DNA from: Dehalococcoidia bacterium
GTDB taxonomy: Bacteria > Chloroflexota > Dehalococcoidia > SZUA-161
Assembly: GCA_020344295.1 (NCBI GenBank)
Contig: CP070819.1
Span: forward strand, 1,105,238-1,112,543
Length of the DNA: 7,306 bases
Reading direction: 5' to 3'
Notes under the pieces: generated by a model
Told to the model about the DNA's origin: nothing
The model's input: only the letters and a program-made list of their open reading frames with translations
Databases searched by the model: none
Position numbers and translations under genes: made by a program
Shown here: one piece after another, positions 1 through 6,908 of the stretch
How positions within the stretch are numbered: the stretch's first letter is position 1
How the letters are laid out: every line of letters starts with the position of its first letter

Positions 1-163
1 CGTGGGCCTCATTGATCTCCTTGAATTTGGCCTCAGCCGTTGTATCCCCCGGATTAACATCAGGATGATACTTTCGGGCCAGCTTACGATAAGCCTGCTT
101 TATTTCCTTGGCGGACGCCGTCTTGCCTACGCCCAGGATGTCATAATAGTTCTTCCCTGCCAT
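1..163 (-). CDS. DnaJ/CbpA-family co-chaperone, N-terminal J-domain (3' part outside window)
   Basis: Reading the minus strand from an ATG at 163-161 gives 54 codons that run off the window edge, so this is the first part of a larger gene. The peptide begins [12 protein letters not shown] and is a complete-looking start of a J-domain: helix II residues around [11 protein letters not shown] (22-32), the invariant HPD tripeptide at residues 33-35, and the start of helix III ([12 protein letters not shown], 43-54). HPD stimulates the ATPase of DnaK-type Hsp70 chaperones in the cytoplasm. An AGGAGG Shine-Dalgarno (complement of 172-177) lies 8 nt before the ATG, which fixes the start. The J-domain alone cannot tell a zinc-finger DnaJ from a CbpA-type protein. 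The gene is divergent from the main operon and has its own promoter. No CIRCE-type heat-shock operator is visible upstream. Confidence 0.93.
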   Translation of the reverse strand, partial: MAGKNYYDILGVGKTASAKEIKQAYRKLARKYHPDVNPGDTTAEAKFKEINEAH

Positions 164-184
164 GCCCGGAACCTCCTGCGGCGT

Positions 185-213
185 ATTATAGCTATTGACA
201 ATTGCTTTGTCAA
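185..213 (-). promoter_or_regulatory. Perfect-consensus sigma70-type promoter of the DnaJ-family gene
   Basis: On the minus strand, TTGACA (213-208) is followed by a 17-nt spacer and TATAAT (190-185). Both hexamers match the housekeeping sigma consensus exactly and the spacing is optimal. The expected transcription start is near 178, so the AGGAGG ribosome site (177-172) would lie almost at the RNA 5' end, giving a leader of only about 15 nt. AT-rich DNA lies further upstream (about 242-295) and could help promoter activity. The start site is inferred. Confidence 0.85.
195..213. repeat. Perfect inverted repeat TTGACAA-N5-TTGTCAA, candidate operator
   Basis: TTGACAA at 195-201 and its exact reverse complement TTGTCAA at 207-213 are separated by 5 bases (TTGCT). 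One arm is the -35 element of the minus-strand promoter and the other lies in its spacer. A dimeric regulator bound here would block RNA polymerase, so this is a plausible operator. One arm has to resemble TTGACA in any consensus promoter, so only the second arm is additional information. Confidence 0.5.
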
Positions 214-331
214 CTATTCGTGTTGGAATCCAATGAATACGACTAGATTTTTATAATAATGTTATAATATTTTTTAATATTTTTACTGTAATTATCTTGA
301 CGAAATGATGTTATATCTGCTAAATTCCAGA

Positions 332-419
332 GCAGCAACGTATTAGATAGCAAAAACAGCCGACATCACTAAACGATCCGTTCGATGCTAGCTTGACTTA
401 GCTGTCTGCAGCAACATAT
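332..419 (+). repeat. Imperfect direct repeat GCAGCAAC-R-TAT (332-343 and 408-419)
   Basis: The 12-mer GCAGCAACGTAT at 332-343 recurs as GCAGCAACATAT at 408-419 with one mismatch, 76 bp apart. The second copy ends inside the -10 hexamer of the mtaB promoter. It could be a pair of regulator sites or a coincidence; no third copy is seen. Confidence 0.35.
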
Positions 420-422
420 AAT
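393..422 (+). promoter_or_regulatory. Sigma70-type promoter of the mtaB-tilS operon
   Basis: TTGACT (393-398) is followed by an 18-bp spacer and a perfect TATAAT (417-422). Transcription would begin near 429, giving a leader of about 36 nt before the TTG start of mtaB. It is the best plus-strand promoter before the gene cluster. A short inverted repeat GCTA-N8-TAGC brackets the -35 element. Confidence 0.78.
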
Positions 423-451
423 TTTAACCTGACCTATGCCAGGCGTTGTTC

Positions 452-457
452 GGAGGG
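452..457 (+). promoter_or_regulatory. Shine-Dalgarno site that fixes the TTG start of mtaB
   Basis: GGAGGG lies 7 nt before TTG at 465-467. No in-frame ATG or GTG is better placed before the first conserved MtaB motif, so the TTG is taken as the true start. Confidence 0.75.
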
Positions 458-464
458 AATAAAG

Positions 465-1784
465 TTGACAGTTGAGGAGGGGTGGTCTGGAACGGGGAAA
501 ATAGCACTCCAGACTGTGGGCTGCAAGCTCAATCAAGCGGAAACGGATTCACTGGCTCGTAAATTCCTCGACGCAGGTTACCACGTAGTTGCTCCAACTG
601 ATGCCCCTGATATCTATCTATTAAATACCTGCACGGTAACCCATATCGCTGACCACAAATGCCGCAAGCTATTGCGGGCAGCTTACCGGCGCAACCCGAG
701 TTCGCTGATAGCGGCAGTCGGGTGCTATGCAGAGAGGGCGCCCACGGAACTCGCCGACATTGATGGTGTGTCTTTCATTATCGGAAACCACGATAAGGAT
801 AGGGCAGTCGAGATAGTCGGCGAGAGAATCAATGGAGACACTGTCCGAAGAGAGTGGGGCAAACTTCAGAATGCATCCGTGCGCACTCGAGCCTTTGTGA
901 AGATTCAGGAGGGCTGCAGCCAGCCCTGCTCGTTTTGCCTAGTACCACACGTCCGCGGGCCCGAACGAAGCCGGCCGGAGGAAGAGATCATCGCCGAAGT
1001 CAAGGCCAGGGCGGCCGAAGGTTATAAAGAGGTGATACTGACAGGCACCAGAATCGGGAGCTATTGGAGGGAAGGAGACCTCCGGGATTTGATCGCGCGT
1101 ATCCTTGCCGAAAGTGGTATTCCCCGATTGCGTCTATCGTCGCTGGAGCCCGCCGACCTAACGGATGACCTGCTAAGCCTCTGGAAGGACAGACGCCTGT
1201 GCGAGCACATCCACTTACCGCTGCAGAGAGGCTGCGACTCTGTGCTGGCACGCATGGGCCGTGTGTATTCAACCGACGAGTTCCAGCAGGCAGTATCACG
1301 TGCGCGGGAGGCGATACCGAATCTGGCCCTGACCACCGACATTATGGTTGGTTTCCCTGGCGAGAGCTGCGAGGAATTCTATGAAAGCTACCGTTTCTGC
1401 GAAGACGTGGGCTTCGCCGATCTTCATGTATTCCCCTACTCGGCACGGCCCGGTACAAAAGCAACCTGTACAGGGAATACGGTAGCAGACACCGAGAGAA
1501 AACGGCGCACTGGCCTTATGCTCGACCTGGCGAGCAAGAGCAGCCGGCGCTTCAAAGAAAGCTGTATCGATCATGAGTTCTATGTACTCTGGGAAGGCAA
1601 GCGAAATAACACATGGTTCGGGCTTACCAGCAATTATCTCAAGGTATACATCTCCAGCAGCGAACTACTGGGCAATGAACTGCTTCTAACGCGATTAATC
1701 GGCCAAAATGCCGAAGGACTTCAGGGAGAATTAGTTAATAGTCCAAAATCTCAAGTCCTGAGTGGTAAGGGGGTCTCACAATGA
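465..1784 (+). CDS. mtaB: tRNA (N6-threonylcarbamoyladenosine(37)) methylthiotransferase MtaB
   Basis: This is a 439-residue radical SAM methylthiotransferase of the MtaB branch (B. subtilis YqeV type), which converts t6A37 to ms2t6A37 in tRNAs reading ANN codons. The N-terminal MTTase domain (about 12-125) shows the MtaB signature QTVGCKLNQAET, with three cluster cysteines C20, C56 (NTCTV) and C87 (VGCYAE). The radical SAM domain starts with CxxxCxxC at C151, C155 and C158, in EGCSQPCSFC, followed by VPHVRGPERSR. A TRAM-like RNA-binding tail occupies roughly 370-430. The QTVGCKLNQAET motif separates it from MiaB and RimO. Translation starts at TTG with GGAGGG 7 nt upstream. The stop overlaps the next gene's ATG (ATGA), suggesting coupling. 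It is the first gene of the operon; the last, tilS, modifies position 34 of the same stem-loop. Length is close to the family norm and no key residue is missing. Confidence 0.95.
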   Translation: MTVEEGWSGTGKIALQTVGCKLNQAETDSLARKFLDAGYHVVAPTDAPDIYLLNTCTVTHIADHKCRKLLRAAYRRNPSSLIAAVGCYAERAPTELADIDGVSFIIGNHDKDRAVEIVGERINGDTVRREWGKLQNASVRTRAFVKIQEGCSQPCSFCLVPHVRGPERSRPEEEIIAEVKARAAEGYKEVILTGTRIGSYWREGDLRDLIARILAESGIPRLRLSSLEPADLTDDLLSLWKDRRLCEHIHLPLQRGCDSVLARMGRVYSTDEFQQAVSRAREAIPNLALTTDIMVGFPGESCEEFYESYRFCEDVGFADLHVFPYSARPGTKATCTGNTVADTERKRRTGLMLDLASKSSRRFKESCIDHEFYVLWEGKRNNTWFGLTSNYLKVYISSSELLGNELLLTRLIGQNAEGLQGELVNSPKSQVLSGKGVSQ

Positions 1785-3037
1785 ACAATACCGAGATAGC
1801 GTACCTGGTTCTGTTCTTTTTCTGCCTGGCGCTTTCCGGGTTCTTCTCCAGCTCGGAGGTAGCGTTCGTCTCACTGCAGAAGCTGCGATTGAGGCATCTG
1901 GCTAATACGGAGGGCGGTGCAGCCAAGCAGGTGGCTACAATGGCAGAGAAACCCGAAAGGTTGCTGACCACCATTCTCCTGGGCAACAACCTCGTGAATA
2001 CGGCGGCGGCGGCCCTGGCCACAGTTCTCGTGGCATCGGCAACGGGTCAAGGGCGAGCCGTAATTATAGCTACGGCAGGTGTCACCATAATGCTGCTGAT
2101 CTTCGGTGAGGTCTTTCCCAAGACTGTAGCCACCAGGTACGGAGAGCGAATGGCTCTATTCTATGCTGCCCCCATGAAAATATTGATATGGATCCTGTCT
2201 CCGATCGCCTCCATATTCGTCTGGATAGCCGATAGACTGGCTCGGCTCGTAGGGGCATCGCCAGGACCACGGATGCTGGTGAGTGAGGATGAGATACGTA
2301 CCGCCGTCTCGGTGGGAATGGAAGAGGGGACACTGGTAGAAGCAGAGGCTGAGATGCTGGAGAGGGTATTTCGCTTCGGTGACCATCGGGTTGTCGAGGT
2401 CATGACCCCTCGCCCAGACATACAATGGGTGGAGAAAGGGACTAAGCTCTCCGATTTCTTCAACATCTACGCGGAATCCCCGCACTCGCGTTTTCCGGTT
2501 TATGAGGACACCATAGACAACGTAGTCGGCATCCTGTGGATAAAAGATGTGCTCATGGCCCAGGCTAAAGGCACTATCCAGCAGGACAGTCTGATTGACA
2601 AGCTGTCGCGTCGGTCATATTTCGTACCGGAGAGCAAACCCATTGCCGAGCTATTCGCCGAATTGCAGGAGTCCCGAGGGCAAACGGCCATAGTAGTAGA
2701 TGAGTTCGGCGGTACCGCCGGCCTGGTTACAATGGAACAACTACTGGAGGAAATCGTCGGTGAGTTCGGCGATGAGCTGGCCAAGGTTAGAAAGAGCTAC
2801 GAGACCATCGGTGAAAACAGTTTCCAGATCGATGGAGGTATGAGACTGGACGATGCCAATAAGAAACTGGAACTGGATCTTCCGGAAGGTGAATACGAGA
2901 CTGTGGCCGGCTTTGTATTGAGTTTATTGGGGCATATACCCAAGGAAGGCGAACAACTGAAATACAATAACTTAAAGTTAGTAGTAACCGAAATGAAGGG
3001 CGTCAAGGTCGAGAGGATACTTGTTACAAAGGAGTAG
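1781..3037 (+). CDS. CNNM/CorC (hemolysin C-like) membrane protein with CBS pair, likely Mg2+ or divalent cation transport
   Basis: The 418-residue protein has the three-part layout of the CNNM/CorC family. An N-terminal DUF21 membrane domain (about 5-185) includes SGFFSSSEVAF (19-29), the LLGNNLVNTAAAALAT segment and the FGEVFPKTVATRYGE motif, with three to four hydrophobic helices. A CBS pair follows (about 208-330): MTPRPDI opens CBS1 and VVDEFGGTAGLVT lies in CBS2. The CorC_HlyC C-terminal domain runs from about 345 to 415. Family members export Mg2+ or related cations, with nucleotide sensing by the CBS domains; the older hemolysin label is historical. The acidic linker helix between membrane and CBS domains (EDEIRTAVSVGMEEGT) is present. 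The start ATG overlaps the mtaB stop by 4 nt and has AAGGGGG 7 nt upstream. Which ion it carries cannot be told from sequence. Confidence 0.92.
   Translation: MNNTEIAYLVLFFFCLALSGFFSSSEVAFVSLQKLRLRHLANTEGGAAKQVATMAEKPERLLTTILLGNNLVNTAAAALATVLVASATGQGRAVIIATAGVTIMLLIFGEVFPKTVATRYGERMALFYAAPMKILIWILSPIASIFVWIADRLARLVGASPGPRMLVSEDEIRTAVSVGMEEGTLVEAEAEMLERVFRFGDHRVVEVMTPRPDIQWVEKGTKLSDFFNIYAESPHSRFPVYEDTIDNVVGILWIKDVLMAQAKGTIQQDSLIDKLSRRSYFVPESKPIAELFAELQESRGQTAIVVDEFGGTAGLVTMEQLLEEIVGEFGDELAKVRKSYETIGENSFQIDGGMRLDDANKKLELDLPEGEYETVAGFVLSLLGHIPKEGEQLKYNNLKLVVTEMKGVKVERILVTKE
3028..3034 (+). promoter_or_regulatory. Shine-Dalgarno site that fixes the TTG start of the DUF2344 gene
   Basis: AAAGGAG lies inside the last codons of the upstream gene and 5 nt before TTG at 3040-3042. 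The conserved domain begins at residue 4, so a later start would truncate it. Confidence 0.7.
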
Positions 3038-3039
3038 AA

Positions 3040-3708
3040 TTGCAACGGCTGCGTGTAACCTTCAGTAGGAGCGATAGTCTGAAATTCATTTCGCATCTGG
3101 ACATGATGCGTCTATGGCAGCGAGCTTTGCGCCGTGCTGACATCCCGCTTGCCTATTCCCAAGGATTCAGCCCTCATCCGAGGCTATCGCTCGCAGCCCC
3201 GCTGGCTATAGGAGTGACCAGTAGCGCAGAGCTTATGGATGTCTTTCTTCAGCGCCGGGTTTCGCCGCATCTCTTCCTCAAAACTGTCGGCCCGCAACTG
3301 CCCCCTGGAATTGACATCTCAGAGGTAGTGGAAATAGGTACGGGACTGCCATCGCTCCAGTCTCAGGTGCTCTATGCGGATTACGTGGTCTGTATGGAGA
3401 CAGACAAAGAGCCGACTGAGGTGGAAGATTCCGTGCGCGCCTTGTTGGCGAAGGACGCACTGCCCTGGCAACACACGCGGGATAAGGAGATCAGGAGATA
3501 CGATCTCAGAAAATTGATTGAAAGTATCTGGATACAGGACCGGAATTCACACGAGTGCACCCTCGGGATGCGATTGCGCTGCGACAGCACAGGGACAGGG
3601 AGGCCGGAACAGGTGATATCGGCGCTTGGCTTCGATACCACCCCTAAATCCATACATCGCACCGGACTGATTCTGGCCCAACAGAATCAATACCCGTCCC
3701 GCCGATAG
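3040..3708 (+). CDS. DUF2344 / TIGR03936 radical SAM-linked protein, standalone
   Basis: This is a 222-residue protein whose N-terminus carries the DUF2344 signature: LRVTFSRSDSLKFISHLD (4-21), then a basic helix with WQRALRRADIPLAYSQGF (26-43) and SPHPRLSLAAPLAIG. It ends with an IHRTGLIL segment typical of the domain. In many bacteria this domain follows, or is fused to, a B12-binding radical SAM protein (TIGR03960 type); its biochemical role is not established as far as I know. Here it stands alone; no such partner is in the window, and the only radical SAM enzyme visible is MtaB two genes upstream. It starts at TTG 2 nt after the upstream stop, with AAAGGAG 5 nt before it. Length fits a complete single domain. 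The many basic residues in the N-terminal half would suit RNA binding, but that is inference. Confidence 0.88.
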   Translation: MQRLRVTFSRSDSLKFISHLDMMRLWQRALRRADIPLAYSQGFSPHPRLSLAAPLAIGVTSSAELMDVFLQRRVSPHLFLKTVGPQLPPGIDISEVVEIGTGLPSLQSQVLYADYVVCMETDKEPTEVEDSVRALLAKDALPWQHTRDKEIRRYDLRKLIESIWIQDRNSHECTLGMRLRCDSTGTGRPEQVISALGFDTTPKSIHRTGLILAQQNQYPSRR

Positions 3709-3718
3709 ATCCGCAGTC

Positions 3719-4843
3719 ATGTCAGAGCAAGAACTGGATCCACAGAAGCAGAAGCAAGCGCGCGAATACACCAGGCTGAGCAGGCGTCTCCTGCTGTTTG
3801 AAATAGCGCTGGCAGCAATTTTTTTCCTTGCCATCCTGCTAAGCGGTGCCTCCGGTGGCCTGAGAAACCTCCTGGGATTCTCCCAACCGGCTAGGGCTGC
3901 ACTCTACTTCCTGATTCTGATGCTGGGCTACAGCGTTATCTCGGCACCACTCAGCGTATATCACAGCTATATTCTGCCGCATCGCTACGGACTGTCACAC
4001 CAAAGCCGGAGATCATGGTTAGGCGACCAGGCGAAGGAAATGGGACTGGGATTGTCCCTGGGCACGGGTCTGGTGGTTGCAGTCTATCTGTTTCTGGACG
4101 CTTTTCCTCAAACGTGGTGGCTCTTATCCTTCGCCTTTGTGGCATTCCTCAGCGTGGTTATGACCAGGCTGGCCCCGGTGCTGATCCTGCCCCTCTTCTA
4201 CAAGCTGGAACCAATCAACAATGACGAACTGCGGCAGCGGCTGCTCGACCTGGCAGAACACTGTCATACCCAGGTGAAGGATGTCTTCCAGATAGGATTC
4301 AGCAGTAAAACATCGACCGGCAATGCTATGCTAATGGGTTGGGGGGGGACTCGGCGCATCGCCGTCAGCGATACGGTTCTCCAACGCTACTCACCCGAAG
4401 AGATAGAGGTAATTATGGCTCACGAGCTGGGGCACCAACACAACAGAGATATCGCCAGGCTCATCATCGCTCAATCGGCATTTATACTCCTCGGTTTCTA
4501 TGTGGTACACATTACGCTCAAATGGGCTGTTCCCAGACTTGACTTCTACGGCATCTCGGATATAGCAGCGTTCCCCTTGCTGATACTGGTCCTAGCCGCA
4601 GTTTTCCTCATTATCGCCCCCCTGGCCAATGCATACAGTCGCAAACTGGAGATGGCTGCAGACAGGTACGCTCTCGCAGCCACCGATAACCCTGAGGCGT
4701 TCGGAGCCATGCTTACCAAGCTCACAGATCAGAACCTTGCCGAGTCCAGACCCAGTAGATGGGCGGAGCTTCTCTTTTATGACCATCCACCGTATTATAA
4801 GAGAATGGAGCTGATCCGCAGCTATCTAAGAGAGGAGCAGTAA
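3719..4843 (+). CDS. M48 family metalloprotease, Ste24/CAAX prenyl protease 1-like, integral membrane
   Basis: The 374-residue protein resembles Ste24-type zinc metallopeptidases. The zinc motif HELGH is at 235-239 (in MAHELGHQHNRDI), and the third ligand is E311 in RKLEMAADRYAL, which also supplies D315. An N-terminal M48_N-like region (about 25-165) has four hydrophobic helices and the sequence SVYHSYILPHRYGLS; the segment SSKTSTGNAMLMGWGG precedes the catalytic helix as in the family. Two further hydrophobic helices follow the zinc motif (about 245-262 and 280-300). It probably cleaves proteins or peptides at the membrane. A prenylated CAAX substrate is not implied, because bacteria generally lack that pathway, so the physiological role is unknown. 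It starts 10 nt after the DUF2344 stop with no good Shine-Dalgarno, hinting at coupling. A run of eight G (4341-4348) lies in-frame within the WGG codons. Confidence 0.92.
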   Translation: MSEQELDPQKQKQAREYTRLSRRLLLFEIALAAIFFLAILLSGASGGLRNLLGFSQPARAALYFLILMLGYSVISAPLSVYHSYILPHRYGLSHQSRRSWLGDQAKEMGLGLSLGTGLVVAVYLFLDAFPQTWWLLSFAFVAFLSVVMTRLAPVLILPLFYKLEPINNDELRQRLLDLAEHCHTQVKDVFQIGFSSKTSTGNAMLMGWGGTRRIAVSDTVLQRYSPEEIEVIMAHELGHQHNRDIARLIIAQSAFILLGFYVVHITLKWAVPRLDFYGISDIAAFPLLILVLAAVFLIIAPLANAYSRKLEMAADRYALAATDNPEAFGAMLTKLTDQNLAESRPSRWAELLFYDHPPYYKRMELIRSYLREEQ

Positions 4844-5487
4844 TGAGACTGGTTCTGGTCAGGCACGGAGAGACGGATTGGAATAGAGCACGTAGAATAC
4901 AGGGAATCAGCGACCTGGAGATGAATGAGACGGGTAGAGAGCAGGCCGAATCGCTGGCTAGAGCACTTAGAGATGAGAAGGTCGAAGCAATCTACACCAG
5001 CCCCTTGAAAAGAGCCCGGGATACGGCGCATGCTATCGGCCGCCATCACCAGGTTGAGATAGTTACTCTCTTCGGTCTGAGGGAACTCGACGCCGGAGAA
5101 GTAGACGGCCTGACATATAAAGAAATGGCGACCCAGTACGGCGATTTCCTGGAAAAGTGGATGAGTGACTGCAGTTCGGTGAGACCTCCCGGAGGCTGTA
5201 CGCTGCCCGAACTCCAGGAACAAGTTTGGTCAGCTATCGAGGAAATCCTTAAGAGGCAACTGCCTAGAGAAAATAATAAGCAAAAAGACAATGAGGGGGT
5301 TGTGCTCGCAGTCACCCATTTCTTTCCCATACTCTCGATTATCAGCAGAGCGATCGGCCTGGATCTGTCCGAATGCAGAAGACTGAGGTTAGATCTTGCC
5401 TCCTTGTGCACCCTTGATTTCAATCCATCGAGGACAGTGCTCGTCTCGTTCAATGACACCTGCCACCTGAGGGAAGGGACTCAATGA
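4843..5487 (+). CDS. Histidine phosphatase family protein (phosphoglycerate mutase-like)
   Basis: The 214-residue protein has the catalytic signature of the histidine phosphatase superfamily: LVRHGETDWN with R7 and the phospho-accepting H8, SPLKRARDTA with R57, the acid E81 in LRELDAGEVDG, and the second histidine H159 in AVTHFFPI. It should transfer or remove phosphate from a small phosphorylated substrate in the cytoplasm. Candidates include a broad-specificity phosphatase, alpha-ribazole phosphatase (CobC) or a cofactor-dependent mutase; no cobalamin gene is in the window, so I leave the substrate open. The ATG shares one base with the upstream TAA (TAATG) and has AGAGGAG 5 nt before it, while its own stop overlaps the tilS ATG by 4 nt. 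All catalytic residues are present and length is normal. Confidence 0.9.
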   Translation: MRLVLVRHGETDWNRARRIQGISDLEMNETGREQAESLARALRDEKVEAIYTSPLKRARDTAHAIGRHHQVEIVTLFGLRELDAGEVDGLTYKEMATQYGDFLEKWMSDCSSVRPPGGCTLPELQEQVWSAIEEILKRQLPRENNKQKDNEGVVLAVTHFFPILSIISRAIGLDLSECRRLRLDLASLCTLDFNPSRTVLVSFNDTCHLREGTQ

Positions 5488-6905
5488 GCCGCCGACAGCC
5501 ACTTCCGCGAAGGATTCTAAGCTTTATCCGGACACACGATCTGGTCAGAGCACGTAAGCCGCTTGTAGTAGGTGTCTCTGGCTGGCCGGACTCGGTATGC
5601 CTGCTTCATGTGCTGTCAAGCATCAAGCGGCCTCTGGGGGTTAAACTCCACGCAGCCCACCTCAACCACTTGCTGCGAGGCGCAGAATCCGATGCCGATG
5701 CAGACTACGTCGCCCGATTGGCCAGTGGACTGGGTATCCCCGCTACCATTGAAAGGCGTGATGTAAAGGCCTATCGAAGGGAGCATCGCTTAACCCTGGA
5801 GGAAGCAGCACGTGCGGTGAGGTATACGTTCTTTGCCGAGGTCGCCCGGTCTATCGGCGGCGATACGGTAGCAGTGGGTCATACTGCCGATGATCAGGCC
5901 GAGACAATCCTGATGCATATCATACGCGGGACCGGACTAACCGGGCTCCGGGGCATGCAGCCGCTCAGTTCCTGGTACCTGCCCGACGGCACAGAAATGA
6001 GGCTGGCTAGGCCTCTCCTCGTGATCGACAGAGAGGAGACTGAGTCCTACTGCGCCGCCGAGGGTTTCTCACCACGAAGCGACTCCTCGAACCGCCTGCC
6101 CAATCAGTTGCGCAATAAGGTACGCTCGCAGCTTATCCCACTGCTGCAGAGTTACAATCCCGACATCAAAGAGGCGTTGCTGCGCACGGCACGCGCTGTC
6201 GCGGCGGATCTGGACTATATCGATGAAGAAGTATCCGGACTCTGGGGCACTGTGGCAAGAGAGCGTCCTGACGGCATCTCTATCGACAGAAAGGGGTTTT
6301 CAAGCCTGCCCATGTCACTGCAGCGGCACTTAATCCGGGCAGCCCTACGGAAAATACTGGGCGAACTGCAGGATATTGAGTCTGTTCACATAGAGAACAT
6401 CCTTAAGGCCATAGCCAAGCCCGCCGGGAAGAGGATTTCCCTACCCCATAACCTGTCCTTCCACACTGACTATGATCATGGCCTGATAGCAGTCAACGGA
6501 GCTATGGCAAGCCCTTTTCCGGTGCTGGAGGGAGAATACCGCCTCAACGTCCCCGGAGAGACCGAGTTCAGTGGCTGGTGTGTGCGGAGCAGTATTATCG
6601 ATCAACATGAAGCGGGAAACGAAAGCAAACTCAGGGCCTGTTTCGATTTTGATGTCGTTGGAGATCGGCTTACCGTTCGGGGACGCAGGCGCGGTGAGAG
6701 GTTCCAGCCGCTGGGAATGGAGTCTCTAAAAAAGCTTCAGGACTTCATGGTCGATGCCAGGATCCCCCGCTACTGGCGTGATAATGTGCCTCTGGTGTGC
6801 TCGACCGGGCACATCATCTGGGTAGTGGGCAGTCGCATCGATCAGCGGGCCAGGGTTACGCCCTCGACCAGGCGTGTTCTCCGCCTGGAGTTCGAACGCA
6901 GGTAG
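5484..6905 (+). CDS. tilS: tRNA(Ile)-lysidine synthase TilS
   Basis: TilS uses ATP and lysine to turn C34 of the CAU-anticodon tRNA-Ile into lysidine, switching it from AUG to AUA decoding; it is usually essential. The 473-residue protein has the full three-domain layout. The N-terminal PP-loop ATPase domain (about 25-215) shows AHLNHLLRG (58-66), VGHTADDQAETI (131-142), SDSSN (199-203) and LRNKVR (209-214). A central substrate-binding region covers about 220-330, and a TilS C-terminal domain (about 394-470) contains VRGRRRGERFQPLG and PRYWRDNVPLV. The PP-loop reads SGWPDS (32-37) where the family has SGGxDS: W34 (codon TGG, 5583-5585) replaces the second glycine, one base from GGG. All other signatures are intact, so this is either a tolerated variant, a damaging mutation or a sequence error. 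The ATG overlaps the upstream stop (ATGA) and has a purine-rich GAGGGAAGGG before it. It is the last gene of the operon. Confidence 0.94.
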   Translation: MSRRQPLPRRILSFIRTHDLVRARKPLVVGVSGWPDSVCLLHVLSSIKRPLGVKLHAAHLNHLLRGAESDADADYVARLASGLGIPATIERRDVKAYRREHRLTLEEAARAVRYTFFAEVARSIGGDTVAVGHTADDQAETILMHIIRGTGLTGLRGMQPLSSWYLPDGTEMRLARPLLVIDREETESYCAAEGFSPRSDSSNRLPNQLRNKVRSQLIPLLQSYNPDIKEALLRTARAVAADLDYIDEEVSGLWGTVARERPDGISIDRKGFSSLPMSLQRHLIRAALRKILGELQDIESVHIENILKAIAKPAGKRISLPHNLSFHTDYDHGLIAVNGAMASPFPVLEGEYRLNVPGETEFSGWCVRSSIIDQHEAGNESKLRACFDFDVVGDRLTVRGRRRGERFQPLGMESLKKLQDFMVDARIPRYWRDNVPLVCSTGHIIWVVGSRIDQRARVTPSTRRVLRLEFERR

Positions 6906-6908
6906 AAC

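Larger units (their letters stand above)
164..464. other. Divergent intergenic region between the DnaJ-family gene and mtaB
   Basis: This 301-bp stretch carries no convincing gene. It holds the minus-strand promoter with its inverted repeat (185-213), a very AT-rich block (about 242-295) with T-runs and repeated AATATT and TTATAA palindromes that may bend or melt easily, and the plus-strand promoter (393-422) with the mtaB ribosome site (452-457). A weaker plus-strand hexamer pair, TTGACG (297-302) and TAAATT (321-326), is spaced 18 bp apart and might be a secondary promoter. An open frame starting at 2 that crosses into this region is an antisense shadow of the J-domain gene. Confidence 0.8.

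Noticed and set aside
195..213. CIRCE or HAIR heat-shock operator upstream of the DnaJ-family gene
   Set aside because: The repeat is TTGACAA-N5-TTGTCAA; it matches neither TTAGCACTC-N9-GAGTGCTAA nor CTTGAGT-N7-ACTCAAG.
2..256. 84-residue plus-strand open frame
   Set aside because: It is antisense to the J-domain gene and its promoter; the minus strand gives an unmistakable HPD-containing J-domain.
241..300. Replication origin or attachment site in the AT-rich block
   Set aside because: No DnaA boxes, iterons, tRNA end or integrase are present; AT-rich divergent promoters explain it adequately.
4822..5459. Long minus-strand open frames (133 and 137 codons) opposite the phosphatase gene
   Set aside because: They mirror a well-supported histidine phosphatase, have no family resemblance, and no promoter or ribosome site.
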